DNA of 64,000 nt from Inia geoffrensis (GCA_036417435.1 CM070905.1:24281592-24345591); one strand, 5' to 3'. Shown: positions 13,305-24,719, counted from the stretch's first letter. Made by a program: numbers and translations. Notes: generated by a model not told the origin, from the sequence alone.

Positions 13305-13496
13305 TAGGACTTCCTTGGCAGTCCAGTGGTTAAGACTTTGCCTTCCAATGCAGGGGCTGCGGGTTCGATCCCTGGTCTGGGAGCTAAGATCCCACATGCC
13401 TCGCAGCCAAAAAACCAAAAAAACATAAAACAGAAGCAATATTGTAACAAATTCAATAAAGACGTTAAAAATGGCCCACATCAAAGAAAAAAAAAA
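13305..13496 (+). mobile_element. CHR-2-like SINE with L1-like 3' module
   Basis: A tRNA-derived head (ggacttccttggcagtccag, ggttcgatccc) is followed by a non-tRNA tail containing agcaatattgtaac and aataaagacg. Flanks aagtctgattc at 13294-13304 and 13497-13507 form an 11-bp TSD. A second copy of the same composite structure is at 53320. Confidence 0.83.
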
Positions 13497-14199
13497 AAGT
13501 CTGATTCCTTGTAAGTGTAATAGTCTGATTTATATAAAAATAATAAAGACAAACTATCTATGAAGAAGCCAGAGAGCCGCAAAGGAAGTTCATAAAGATG
13601 GCATTGCTCCTGCTAGATGATAACCATTACAGCAAAGAGTAACTAAGATGCTCCAAGCCCAAGAGATCTGCCACAACATCTCTGGTGGTAAGGACCCCAC
13701 ACAGGCATCAAGGTGGACAGCAGTGGCTTGACATGAATGTGGCCAGGAGCAGAGATTAAAACAATGTTTCAAAAATCACAGTTACAAAACTCCAATCACC
13801 TCTCAAAAAACTGACCTTGTGCAGAAATGAGCCATTTCCCAAATGTTCCTATTGCGCAGTTTCATCTCTGTGCCATCTTTCACTTTTCCAAAATGGGCCA
13901 TGTCTATTGTCTCCTATTACTGTGAAATACTTCACATAATGAGAAGGGGGCAAAACCTTAAATGACACTATCTACTGGATATGTGGCAATTTTCCAGGGA
14001 TGGGGGATGGGGTGGTGGTAATTATGAGCGCACACGTGTGAGGCGTGACCCCAAGTCATATTTTTAGGTGGCCCTTTATAAATGTGAACAAAATTTTTTT
14101 TTAACACTTTTCTTTGAAAATGTGATATGCAGAAAAGACATGGGCAATCAGTTAATAGGTAATATGGGTTTGCCAAACTGCAGCTCAAAAGTAATTGGG

Positions 14200-14403
14200 G
14201 GGCTTCCCTGGTGGCGCAGTGGTTGAGAGTCCGCCTGTCGATGCAGGGGACACGGGTTCATGCCCCGGTCCGGGAAGATCACACATGCCGCGGAGCGGCT
14301 GGGCCCTTGAGCCATAGCGGCTGAGCCTGCGCATCAGGAGCCTGTGCTCTGCAACGGGAGAGGCCACAACAGTGAGAGGCCCGCGTACCGAAAAAAAAAA
14401 AAA
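14200..14403 (+). mobile_element. CHR SINE, short form
   Basis: Complete short form with A tail. Perfect 13-bp TSD aaaagtaattggg at 14187-14199 and 14404-14416. Confidence 0.92.
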
Positions 14404-15066
14404 AAAAGTAATTGGGAAGTCCAGCACAAGTAAAGGTCACCCCACAAAACTTGCTCCCCAGGAAGGCTCGCTCTGCAATAACGGAAGAATGAGATTTTAA
14501 TCACTGAAGCTAATTACATAGAAGACTAAATCACAAGAAGAGCTATATAAGTGTCTTAAATACAATAAAAATTAACAGGAAGTGCTATCTTGACAGCTTC
14601 CTGTCACAATCCAGGCCTAAAAGGATCAGCTAATTCCCAACCTGGGAGCCAGAGAATGAGAAACAACTCAAAGTTTGACCTTTTTATTTAAACTGTTTTG
14701 ATTAACAGGTAACAACTCTTGCCAACTCCATAGTGAAGTTAATCAAGAAAAAAATTTTAATCTATTAGAGGAATGATGAACCTCGTTTTGATTCCCCAGA
14801 GGGCAAGAGAGGGGGAGTTGAAGACGGTTCCATCAGAGAGCCCTCCCAAAGACCATGTGACTCGACGCAGACCCATACAGCAAGAGAAAACAACAGGAGG
14901 ATGAGACGGAACACTATGGAGGATAGGGATAATTCACACACTTTGGCATGTGAAATACACTGAAAAATCTGCTTTGAAATAATCCTGAAAGAGGCCATCT
15001 CATCTGTCTCTTCCTTCTCTTTCCCCTGGAATGAGCAGTTTGAGAAAAGCTACGCGAGAATCGATC

Positions 15067-15286
15067 TTTTTTTTTTTTTTTTTTTTTTTTTTTGCGGTAC
15101 GCAGGCCTCTCACTGTTGTGGCCTCTCCCGTTGTGGAGCACAGGCTCCAGACGCGCAGGCTCAGCGGCCATGGCTCACGGGCCCAGCCGCTCCGCGGCAT
15201 GTGGGATCTTCCCAGTCCAGGGCACGAACCCGTGTCCCCTGCATGGGCAGACGGACTCTCAACCACTGCGCCACCAGGGAAGGCCC
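15067..15286 (-). mobile_element. CHR SINE, short form
   Basis: A long T run (27 nt, 15067-15093) then gcggtacgcaggcctctc, ending ccaccagggaaggcc. I could not see a TSD. The element lies opposite in orientation to the copy at 15875-16092. Confidence 0.88.
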
Positions 15287-15874
15287 AGACATAGTTTAGA
15301 TTGGGTCGTTTAGACACAGCTTCGGTAAGATCGTTAATTCTGCAGCATATCTACAAGCTGAACAAAGCCTAAGGCCTCTCACAGAGGCAGTGAATTACTA
15401 GAGGAGCTCTCCTAGCAACCTTTCCTTAATTGGCCCACATGTTCTACAATCTCCCCAAAACCCAGAAGCTGATACCAGTTAGTGACTGAGGACCACTCTA
15501 ACACACCCGTGCACTTCTATCCCAATCTGTTTCTGTCCCCAGATTTATACTGGTCATTTTTATTATGTACTTCACTAAGTTTTATATCAAAAATTGAAAT
15601 ATGAGTACCAAAAGAAAGTGTCTTTATGAAACATTGTTTTAAAAGGTTTAATAAGAGGAATGGCTTTTAAATGCCTGCAAAATGTGCAAAAATCAGATCA
15701 GGAAAACTATAGCAGATGAGGGGGATGTAAATCACAAAGATCTAGGATTCCATAATTAGTGTTTGTAAGTCATCATTCCATAGAGAAAGTTATGCAACTC
15801 ACAGTGGGTCCTTGCTGCTCATATATCAAAGATTGGGAGATATAAATATCTTTTTGTGTTTAAAATGGAATTAA

Positions 15875-16092
15875 GGGGTTTCCCTGGTGGCACAGTGGTT
15901 GAGAGTCCGCCTGCAGATAAAGGGGACGCGGGTTCGTGCCCCGGTCCAGGAAGATCCCACGTGCTGCGGAGCTGCTGGGCCCGTGAGCCATGGCCACTGA
16001 GCCTGCGCGTCCGGAGCCTGTGCTCCGCAACGGGAGAGGCCACAACAGTGAGTGGCCCGCGTACCGCAAAAAAACAAATAAATTTAAAAAAA
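15875..16092 (+). mobile_element. CHR SINE, short form
   Basis: The head ggggtttccctggtggcaca runs to gcgtaccgc and an A tail with T interruptions. Perfect 14-bp TSD taaaatggaattaa at 15861-15874 and 16093-16106. Confidence 0.92.
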
Positions 16093-16453
16093 TAAAATGG
16101 AATTAAAACATTTGGGATAAAAAAAATTAAATCCCCTGCTCTAGCCAATGTTTCTGAATAACCATTAAAAGCAGACAGAAGGATTTCGGGATAATTCTAA
16201 ATATAAGCTGAGTATTTTGGACACTATTATTAATACCTCAACTCTCCTACAGTATTATTTGGAATGATTTTTAAGTAGAGAAAATTCAAGAAAAAATGAA
16301 AACAAAATCAAGGTCATGGGAAAACAAAGAGAAGCCATGAGGAAGACTTGAACATCAGAAGCATGCTACCAGGAAGACTTTCTAGAGATGCCCTATCTTT
16401 GGCACTGACCTTCCAATAACCAAATAAACAAGGAAAACTATCAGGTACAAGGG

Positions 16454-16479
16454 TTTTTTTTTTTTTTTTTTTTTTTTTT
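16454..16479. repeat. Poly-T run, 26 nt
   Basis: A homopolymer with no SINE body or TSD that I can see. It could be the remnant tail of an antisense insertion. Confidence 0.85.
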
Positions 16480-18426
16480 GATATTTATCAGATTAAAATA
16501 AACCTGTAGCTCAGAAGAAACAGCTGTCCCAGGTAATGAAACATCTAAGTACTCCCAGTTTTATTTCGTAAAGGGACACTGTGCAATACAGTAAACAATC
16601 ACTCACAAATTTATCGAACTCCTACCAACTGCTGAATACTGAGACTACAGCAGGGAATAAACAAGACAAAAATCCCTATCTTCATGGAGCTTACTATCTG
16701 ATGAGGTTTGGTCTGAAAAATATTAGTACATCCCCACATTTCTCCCAGTTACCGCCCAGCAGTTTACTCATAAAGTCTAGTTTAATCGAAACAAATCTAT
16801 GAGGAAACTCAACGCACCCGGGGTACCCTGCCAAGCTGGTCTAATCCGAGGTAAATACCTTGGTAAATAATGCAAAAGTAATACTTACGATCTAATTACA
16901 AGAACTGGGAGATAGAAAGGTCAATGTTAACGCCCCACAGAACATTTCCAGAATATCTAATTTTAAGCAGTGTAAATTTATTTTGAAAGTATACTTCAAT
17001 GGTAACCAAATGAAAAAAAAAAAAGAATCTGCTCTAATGGGTCCTTAGAAAAACACGAATAGAAGCCATCTGCCAAAAATAAAAAGATGTGCATTTTGAC
17101 AGCAGTGGTGTTGTTTTAACCAGTAAGTAGATAGAAGGAGCAGTTATCGGAGAGGACTCCTTGTTTGTGGCAGCGTAAATCTTAATCTGGGGGAATACTA
17201 ACTTTCCAGCTTTCCACAGGAGGAAAGCATGCATCAAGCTCCTACGAATTGGTGACAAATTGGTAATCATTGTTGTTGCAAGTTATAGAGATGGAAGAAT
17301 GAGCAAAATATTTCCTAGTTTCCCCCATTCCAAAAATATTATCTAATTTCTCAAGAACCTGCTTCTAAAAATAACCTGATGCCTGTGATGCTATTAAGGT
17401 AATGACATCAAAAGCCTATATTCAGTTCCTCTCGGCAAAAGTGAAGTCTCCGATTGCTGCATGAACATCAACAACATTAATACCTATAGGAGCCTCAACA
17501 GCAGCTAAAAATACCTGTTTCCAAAAGTGACAACATGAATGGGGGCAGGGGGAGCAGAGCGACGGATGGGAGAAGCTCCTGTTTGGCAGGAGAGCTTCTG
17601 GAAAGTAAGTGAGCCACCAGATCCTCTTTCTTTCAGAGGCATGCTATAGCTTAGAGAGAGGTGTTTCTCCCAATGGGCTTCACCGTACTTTCAACAAAAC
17701 AATCCTTGTTTTGACGAGAAGCCTATCCTTTTCTTCCCCTCCACCATGCTCTCTTTTAAAAGAAAAGAAAAATATCAGTTTGGTAACAAACACCATTTAA
17801 GATTGTGAAATAGAGAAGGAGACAATTAGCATGCTGGTGTATTTTACGCAGGGTAAGAATTGCTCCTGGGAACTGACTGATTGTTTTAATATTTATTGTG
17901 GAAGCATGGCCCAGCAGGCTTCCTACTTTCCCCATCAGATAGCTCCTTGGAAGGCTGTTCCTCAACTGAGCTCCCAAAAGACTTTGGAATGAACCAGGGT
18001 AAGGCCAGCGGAGTAGAAGAGGGAGACCCTGTCACCTACTGATTACATACATCTATACAAAGGTCCAATTAACCTCTCTTCTTTTTCTGGCCTACAATTA
18101 AACTAATATGCAGAGAATCTTTCTAATTTTGCACAGTACCTAAGGGCCCGATTGACACTCAATAAACGGCATTATTAATAGTAATAATGAGTGCTACATA
18201 GTGCCAAGCACACAGAGCCCAATAAGTCTTAAATAATAATAATGAAAAGTATACAGTTAACTAATGAGTGATTATGCAGTACTTTGCAAACAAAGTGCTA
18301 CACAGGCACATAACAATTATAAGCCACTGAGTTAACAGTAACAGAAAGCAAATCAGGACAAAAGGGAGGAGAGATTTGAATGAGGAGAGAACTCTCAGCT
18401 AAGGCTGAGTTGCTACCAGCCAGAAC

Positions 18427-18432
18427 ACTCAC
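18427..18432 (-). promoter_or_regulatory. SND1: 5' splice site (donor) after the second SND1 exon
   Basis: The minus strand reads GGAAT|gtgagt. The GTGAGT hexamer is a strong donor even though the exon ends in AT. This junction splits an Ile codon (AT|A), in agreement with the IGGINI sequence of SND1. Confidence 0.9.
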
Positions 18433-18533
18433 ATTCCTCCAATGGTGACAGTGGCACAGGTACGCTCTGAAAAGGCAGGCACCGTCTCTGTGGCTGGGCT
18501 GGCCGGTCTAATGTAGTCCACAGTCACGTTGAC
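18433..18533 (-). CDS. SND1: SND1 internal coding exon (SN3 domain, second part)
   Basis: The minus strand of this 101-nt exon reads [18 protein letters not shown] then [15 protein letters not shown] and the first two bases (AT) of an Ile codon. It matches human SND1 at about residues 415-448 and continues the previous exon (..LIGKK|VNVTV..). It encodes beta strands of the third nuclease-like domain. The acceptor is ttattttcag|GTC (AG at 18534-18535) and the donor is GGAAT|gtgagt (18427-18432). The exon enters in phase 0 and leaves in phase 2, so skipping it would shift the frame. The odd feature is in the acceptor region: an L1 fragment has inserted 23 nt upstream of the exon (18557-18600). 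The next exon, expected to begin with the last base of the Ile codon and then NIAEAL, is not in the window. Confidence 0.96.
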
Positions 18534-18556
18534 CTGAAAATAAAGAATCAAGGTAG
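18534..18556 (-). promoter_or_regulatory. SND1: 3' splice site (acceptor) of the SND1 intron
   Basis: The minus strand reads ..cttgattctttattttcag|GTCAAC. The pyrimidine tract is short and interrupted by A, and the first candidate branch adenosine in native sequence (ttgAt, 18548) is only 14 nt from the AG. An L1-derived sequence lies directly upstream (18557-18600). It includes a tttAc motif whose A (18564) is 30 nt from the AG, a usual distance for branch points. Confidence 0.9.
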
Positions 18557-18600
18557 ACCACTGTAAAGTAATTACACTCCAATAAAGATGTTAAAAAAAA
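18557..18600 (+). mobile_element. 44-bp 5'-truncated L1 3' end beside the SND1 acceptor
   Basis: The segment ends in ctccaataaagatgttaaa plus an A tail, as does the full-length L1 of this window (45961-46003). It is flanked by 15-bp repeats at 18542-18556 and 18601-18615 (consensus aaagaatcaaggtag, one mismatch). Those are TSDs, so this is an independent and extremely truncated insertion. It lies antisense to SND1, 7-66 nt upstream of the AG counting the TSDs. Confidence 0.88.
18561..18568 (-). promoter_or_regulatory. SND1: Candidate alternative acceptor created by L1 insertion
   Basis: The minus strand reads ctttacag|TGGTC, with AG at 18561-18562 inside the 44-bp L1 stub. It is 27 nt upstream of the annotated acceptor. 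Splicing here would add 18534-18560, which reads TGG TCT ACC TTG ATT CTT TAT TTT CAG, nine sense codons (WSTLILYFQ), before V of VNVTV. Upstream of the AG lie the L1 antisense oligo-T and other T-rich bases. Use of the site is inferred, not shown. Confidence 0.4.
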
Positions 18601-18858
18601 AAAGCATCAAGGTAGTTTAGGCTGAGAATTTGCAACACAGCTCACTAGCAGCCCCCTGTGCCAGCACAACTGTAAAAGCTGACCTCACTCACAGTATGAC
18701 TTTGTGGGTCTAAGATTTTAAAAAACAACTGCAAGAGAGCTGAACCACGTATGGGGAGAAACTATCTGCAAAAAGCCATCTCTAATAGAGGACTGTAATC
18801 CAAAATATAGGAAGAACTCTTAAATCCCAACCATAAGAAAATGAAAAACCCAATTTTA

Positions 18859-19061
18859 CTTTTTTTTTTGCGGTACGCAGGCTTCTCACTGTTGTGGCCT
18901 CTCCCGTTGCGGAGCACAGGCTCTGGACACAGAGGCTCAGCGGCCATGGCTCACGGGCCCAGCCGCTCCGCGGCATGTGGGATCTTCCCGGACCGGGGCA
19001 CAAACCCGTGTTGCCTGCGTCGGCAGGCGGACTCTCAACCACTGAGCCACCAGGGAAGCCC
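18859..19061 (-). mobile_element. CHR SINE, short form, inside old L1
   Basis: The T run, gcggtacgcaggcttctc, and the end ccaccagggaagcc are all seen. TSD of 16 bp with one mismatch (gaaaaacccaatttta / gaaaaaccctatttta) at 18843-18858 and 19062-19077. It is the nearest SINE upstream of the 18433-18533 exon in the transcript. Confidence 0.92.
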
Positions 19062-19524
19062 GAAAAACCCTATTTTAAAGTGGGCAAAAGACCTCGATAT
19101 CTTACCAAGGAAGGCATACAGGTGACAAGCATATGGAAAAGATGTTCCACACGTGTCACTGGGGAAATGCAAACTGAAACAACGATGAGCTACCACGACG
19201 CATCTATTAGAATAGCCAAAATCCCAAACACTGACAACAAATGCAGGTGAGGATAGGGAACAAAAGGAATTCTCGTTCACCGTTACTGGGAATACAACAC
19301 AGTACACCCACTCTCAGAGATGGTTTTGGATAGAACAAACTTTTACCATACATCCCGACAGTAAAAAACTTACGTCCACACAAAAATCTGTACGTGGATG
19401 TTTTTGGCAGCTTTATATAGATGCCAAAACTTGGAAGCAACCAAAGTGCCCTTCAGTAAGTGAATGAATAAACTGTGGTTCATGAACACAACTGCATATT
19501 ATTCAGCCCTTAAAAAGAAATGAG

Positions 19525-19731
19525 GGCTTCCCTGGTGGCGCAGTGGTTGAGAGTCCGCCTGCCGATGCGGGGGATACGGGTTCGTGCCCCGGTCTGGGAG
19601 GATCCCACATGCCGCGGAGCGGCTGGGCCCGTGAGCCATGGCCGCTGAGCCTGCGCGTCCGGAGCCTGTGCTCCGCAACGGGAGAGGCCACAATAGTGAG
19701 AGGCCCGCATACTGCAAAAAAAAAAAAAAAA
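19525..19731 (+). mobile_element. CHR SINE, short form, inside old L1
   Basis: Complete short form. Perfect 13-bp TSD aaaaagaaatgag at 19512-19524 and 19732-19744. It interrupts the L1 sequence 'cagcccttaaaaagaaatga'. Confidence 0.92.
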
Positions 19732-20732
19732 AAAAAGAAATGAGCTGTCGAGCCACGAAAAGACATGGGGGAATCTGAAATACATATTACTAAGAGAAAG
19801 AAGCCAATCGAAAAGCTATATTTGTATGATTCCAACTGTGACGTGCTGGAAAAGGCAAAAATACGAAGACAGTAAAAAGATCACTGATTGCCAGGGGTTA
19901 GCAGGACGAGACAGGATGAACAGATGTGAGGGCAGGATTCTGACAGCAGTGAAACTATTCTGTATAGAGGTATAATGATGGATACATGTCATTACACATT
20001 TGTCAAAGTCCATACAATGTAGAACACCCAGAGTGAACCCTAGTGAACTGTGGACTCTGGATGATGCTGTGTCCATGTAGGCTCACCAATTACAATAAAT
20101 GTACCACGCTGGAGTGGGATTGTTGATGGCAGAGAAGAAAGTACGTGGGTGGCAGGGGGGAGAGATACGGGAATTCTCTGTACTTTCTGTTCAATTTTGC
20201 TTTGAGCGTAAAAGATGCTGTGAACCTAAAGGATGACTGATATCAAGAGAGAAGGAAAAATGGCTGAACCTTTAAGGCCTTACATAATTTTACTCCAAGA
20301 GAAGAGATTTGGAACATTCCTGGAGGACTCCTAGACATTATAGTAAAGCAGTTCTCTAACCTTTTCAGACTCCTTTGAAAATCTGTTCAAAAATATGAAT
20401 GAATGCCTCTACAGAAAAACTGCATGTAGTTTCAGCCTGCCATGAAACTACAAAGTTCTCAAGGCCTGTGTTAAGAACTATCAAGAAGAACAAACAAGAT
20501 GGCAGCCACAGAGATTCTTGGGACGTGAATCAAAATGATGCAGCTAACTACACCCGATACCAACAGAGTTGGAGTTAGGAAATTGCGGGTGGGGGATGGA
20601 TTGTACCGGAACAACCTTTAATACTAGGTTAATCCTAGTATACACTAAACATATGGATATGGACACACTGAGCGATGCTTTTTCTTTACGAAACCTTTCA
20701 AGAGGATGTGTGTGTGTCAAAAGAAAGTTGTA

Positions 20733-20752
20733 AAAATAAATAAATAAATAAA
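20733..20752. repeat. (AAAT)n short repeat
   Basis: Five units of the taaa/aaat type, preceded by a short (tg) run at 20708-20717. Confidence 0.8.
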
Positions 20753-23034
20753 GCGGTATGTGGTAACCCTTAGCAAACACACGGGGTCTGTATTATAGCA
20801 TTAAGGCAAATGCTTGGCTTTGGTCATGGCCGAGGTTATGTACCTGTTACATACCTGTACTGAGGAGTCAAGCACCCTGAAGCCATCCCCGTGATCTGAA
20901 AGTCCAGAATTCCCTTTCCTAACTACGACTTTAGTTCCCACCGGTCAGCTTAGAGACGGCACGTTGTGCAAGCATCAAGTTCAGCCACACTGCTGGTGAG
21001 CAGCATCAAAATCCTTTCAAACTGCCTGTTGCTCCAAAAACCATTTTAAAAATGAATACGGAAATTTCCAGAAGGACAGCTGCCTCCAAATTCTGTCAGA
21101 TCACTCACTTGAACGCTCCATCTAATCATGTTTTAAAAGCAACAAGGAGCCACATCAGCGAGAAAAGCCAATTAAGGGCTGAAAGTAAGGTAAATCTTTC
21201 TCATGAGAAGTACTATCATCATACAACAACACAGAAAGAAGAAAATATAAAGAGGACTCCTTAGGTCAGATGTCTACACTGACACTACTGCTCAGCCTTA
21301 CCATCTGTCTAAAGCTAAGGAGATGGATAAATGTGAGGAATGTGAACAGCCCAGGAGCGGGGGTAGGGCTGAAAAACTAGTACCTCCAACAAAGAGGTTT
21401 TCATAGTTTCCCTGTAGGCATCTGGCCAGAGTTATTACAGGCCAAAGACAGGGCAAGGAATGGGAGGTCTACACACACAGAAGCAAGGCTGACTCAAATC
21501 CCTGGGAAGGAAGGGGTCCTCTGCATGTTGTCTGTACTGACCCACCCTGGAACTCTCCTCTGGCAAGGCCTGATAACTAACCTATGGAAGCAGAAGAGGG
21601 CCGGGAAAGCACGTAGACACCTGTTGAAGTTCCGGCAAAAATCACACAGGAAATCACTGTTGTACAGAAGCTAAACCTCAAGGGCGCCCGTACCATAGGA
21701 TGTGAAGTAACTCAGAGCCAAGTTTAAAAAGGGCACAGACACAGGGTATGGTCCAATTTGGGGCATTCAGGGGGCAAGTCAAAAATTTGTGGAGATGTTC
21801 ACCTGTTTTTGTGTTTTCACCCAATCCATCTAGTAACAAACTCAAGCCCTCAATTCCACTACCAAGGAGAAAAATTCATCCCTGCTTAAAAATAAACTCA
21901 GTGAATCTCAAGATTACCTTGCACCTGCCAATGACAAGCCTCCTCCTCAGCAGACAGGAGTGGGACAGCAGCTCATCAGTGCAAGTACATGGCACAGAGT
22001 AACATTAGCTCTCTACCCAGAGAGCAGCTATTCATCTGGAAGGCCACTTGAGTAGCGCTGCTGGTGGTGGTGGTGATGGGGGTAATGGTAACAAACAAAA
22101 ATGAACCCTTAGCATCTCATCTTCCAGGCCAAAAGGTATGCTATCCCCAAGCTGTCTTTAAAGAAAATCAATGGGAAGACCCCCCCTCCCCAAAATCTTT
22201 CATCCTCAATAACCAAAAGAACCAGTAATTACATTCTACATTCACCTGCCAATTAGTTTTTTCCTCTATCTAGAGAAAGAACTGAAAGTCAAAGAGATTA
22301 AAGAGCTCATTGGAGAGGTAACATTATTAAAGAAATTCTCAAATACAAATGAGGCCCTGAGAATAGCCCACAGCCAAGACACACACCTGCAGACAGCTAT
22401 GACAAACCAGGAATTAAAGTCAATGTGTAATTAGCATTTATGTCCCCCCTCCTGGGGATTCTGAGATCTGTTCTCCTGCCTTGGAGTTTTTCATCTCTAG
22501 ATACTTATCCCTGACTTGTCAATCACTTTTGGAAAAGAGCAGTTTCAATTAAAACTGCAAATCTTAGCAAAGTCTTCATCTGAATAGTGGATAACCTGAA
22601 TTTTGTGCTTGGGGGTAATTACATAAGGAATGGCATGAGTTGAAAACAAGTAATGGGTTAATGCAAATGTGTCCTTCCTTTTTCCAGCAAAGATACTCCT
22701 GGAACACTGGGTATGCAGGAATTTACACGTACAGGACACAGGGCAGGGCCTGATCCCTCTTTACAGCAAGGACATCAAGGAGTCCAGGGCTCCCTGCTGG
22801 TTCCACCTGTCATTCTCTTACTGAATGAGTCACACATCACATCTTTGGGCCTCACTTTTCTCACGTAATTCACTTGGTAAATGAGAGCACCAGACTACAA
22901 CTTTAGAGCATCACTGAACTCTAGAATTCTACAAAATAATTTAGACATGGTGTCAGACATGGTGTGCTATGTAGTGTTTTCTTAGACCGGTGTAATTCCT
23001 CCCTTATATTTACTACTATGAACTAGTACAGATA

Positions 23035-23150
23035 GAGTGTAAGCTCCAGGAGAGAGAAAAAACATGCCTTTTATTCATGGAAACTGCCATGACAGGGCCT
23101 GTACAGTAGGAGCATACACAGTGAATATTTGTTTCATGAATGGATACGTG
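23035..23150 (+). mobile_element. L2-type 3' fragment
   Basis: 'gtaagctccaggagagagaa' and 'gggcctgtacagtaggagca' then 'tgaatatttgtttcatgaat' follow the L2 3' end. Confidence 0.55.
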
Positions 23151-23961
23151 TAATCAGGAACCCTTTCTGACATAAAATTCTGGAGGATGCTTTTGAAATG
23201 AGGTGGTTAGGTATTTGAGGACCACTTAGTTAAGCTGTTAACCATTCTGTTTCATATATTAATTTAAAGCATGAAGGAGGGAAGACGTATATTGAAATTG
23301 GGGTAATGCTTTAGATTAAGAAAAATATAATTTCCTGTATTATTTCTCAAAGAGGTTCTCAAAGACAAGAAAGGGTAGGAGGTAATCTGATTCCTCTTTG
23401 GTGCATTAGATTGTGGAATATTCCTTGAAAACAATTTCAAGGACCCTTCGGAGGAACTAAGATGAGAACTTAAAACCAAATTTGTATCCCAATCTCTTAT
23501 AAAGTCTGGAAACAGTTTAGTACAACAGAATACACTTGGGCCACACCTAAGGAATTCCGACAATCTATGGATACTCTTCACGTAACTAATCGTTCACTAG
23601 AAAAGTGACAAACCACCAGAGAACTTCATAGACATTATGATGCTGATGATAATGAAATGAAAAAATCTGAATGCCTAAGCATAAAAGATACATAAGACTT
23701 TCAGGCCACAGTCTGAGTTTAGGCTGTTACGTGAGGTTATTTTGCATAATTACTATATAATCCCACCCACTATTCTATGTGGCCAATCGTAAATTCACAA
23801 AGGGCTGTTCAAAAAAATACCCTGGCTTAAGAAAAAAGCTCTCGTATGGCCCGTCATTCTCATGACAGAAACAGAAAACACATCATCTGGGCAAGTCTGG
23901 CTAAGGCAGCCGGGAAACAAAAGTAAGTGGAACAAAATATTTTACGCAGCTTAGACAAGAG

Positions 23962-24240
23962 TATGGACTCTGGGAGCTGCCAGACTGAAGGCTTTGGTTA
24001 CCAGCAATTCTACATACGGGCTGTGAGAACTTGGAAAAGTTACCTCACTTCCGTGCTTCAGTTTAACATGGATAACTTTACCTATCTCACTGTTAGAAGA
24101 AGAAATGCATTAATATACATGAGGCATTTAGAGCAGGGCCTGACTCATACAAAGCTGTGTCAGTTATTTTTAGACAAACATATACCGATTTTCTTGGAGG
24201 AGAGCCTGGCACAGAGCAGGTGAAAAGTATCTGCGAGATA
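23962..24240 (+). mobile_element. MIR SINE
   Basis: 'ggactctgggagctgccaga', 'cttggaaaagttacctcact', 'gcttcagtttaacatggata' and 'gcctggcacagagcaggtg' follow the MIR consensus from 5' to 3'. A second copy of its 3' motif (24121-24150) suggests an internal duplication or two copies. Confidence 0.65.
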
Positions 24241-24285
24241 AATACATAAATACATGCATACATACATACACGCATAAATAAGATG
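24239..24285. repeat. Imperfect tetranucleotide repeat
   Basis: Mixed ataa/atac units (ataaatacataaatacatgc, catacatacatacacgcata). It directly follows a MIR 3' end. Confidence 0.8.
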
Positions 24286-24719
24286 CATGTTGACTTTAAA
24301 TCATTAGGCAGAAACACTCAAATATACTTTTCCCCTTAAGGAGTCACAGCAAACAGGAGTATGTACCTCATACATATTTCATCCCAACTTACAGATAAAT
24401 ATGGGTTATTTTAAAGAATGATACACTATTTAGTACTTACTTAGGCACTTTCCAGATTAATTTTGCAGATACTAGTTGGGGAGATTTTATTTACCAAAGA
24501 TAACTGAAGTAGAGTGTGGGGAATCACCTCAACTAATAGGTTAACTAGAGGAATTTGGGGAGGACACTCCTTGCCTTACAAAATCAGGAAGACAAGGAAC
24601 AGAGAGCAACCAAGTTTCCATTTGCTGTGGGCATAATAGGACAATACTTAATTTATGCATTCTTGACCTTTTACTGCTAACAAGCAATGCAGGTAATCAT
24701 TCTAAAAATGTGAGATACC

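Larger units (their letters stand above)
1..18432 (-). other. SND1: SND1 intron, 5' part, downstream of exon 18433-18533
   Basis: This intron starts with the donor GTGAGT at 18432-18427 and continues beyond the window start. It carries ten CHR-type SINEs, a 52-bp L1 stub, an L1/HAL1 remnant, MIR/L2 pieces and hAT fossils listed separately. Stretches over 300 bases with nothing assignable: 1-486, 1305-2403, 2631-3848, 5079-6369, 6489-7284, 7797-8834, 8917-9984, 11160-11789, 11851-13293, 13508-14186, 14417-15065, 15287-15860, 16107-16453 and 16480-18426. Confidence 0.9.
18750..20240 (+). mobile_element. Old L1 (L1M-type) 3' portion, interrupted by two SINEs
   Basis: Pieces 18750-18858, 19062-19524 and 19732-20240 align in order to the L1 ORF2 end and 3' UTR: 'actatctgcaaaaagccatc', 'aagtgggcaaaagacctcga', 'gaagcaaccaaagtgccctt' and 'cttaaaaagaaatga', then a 3' UTR with 'gattgccaggggttagcagg'. 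It is much more diverged than the L1 at 40184, so older. Confidence 0.8.

Noticed and set aside
16454..16479. Poly-T run as the tail of a minus-strand SINE or L1
   Set aside because: No element body or target duplication beside it, so it is listed only as a homopolymer.
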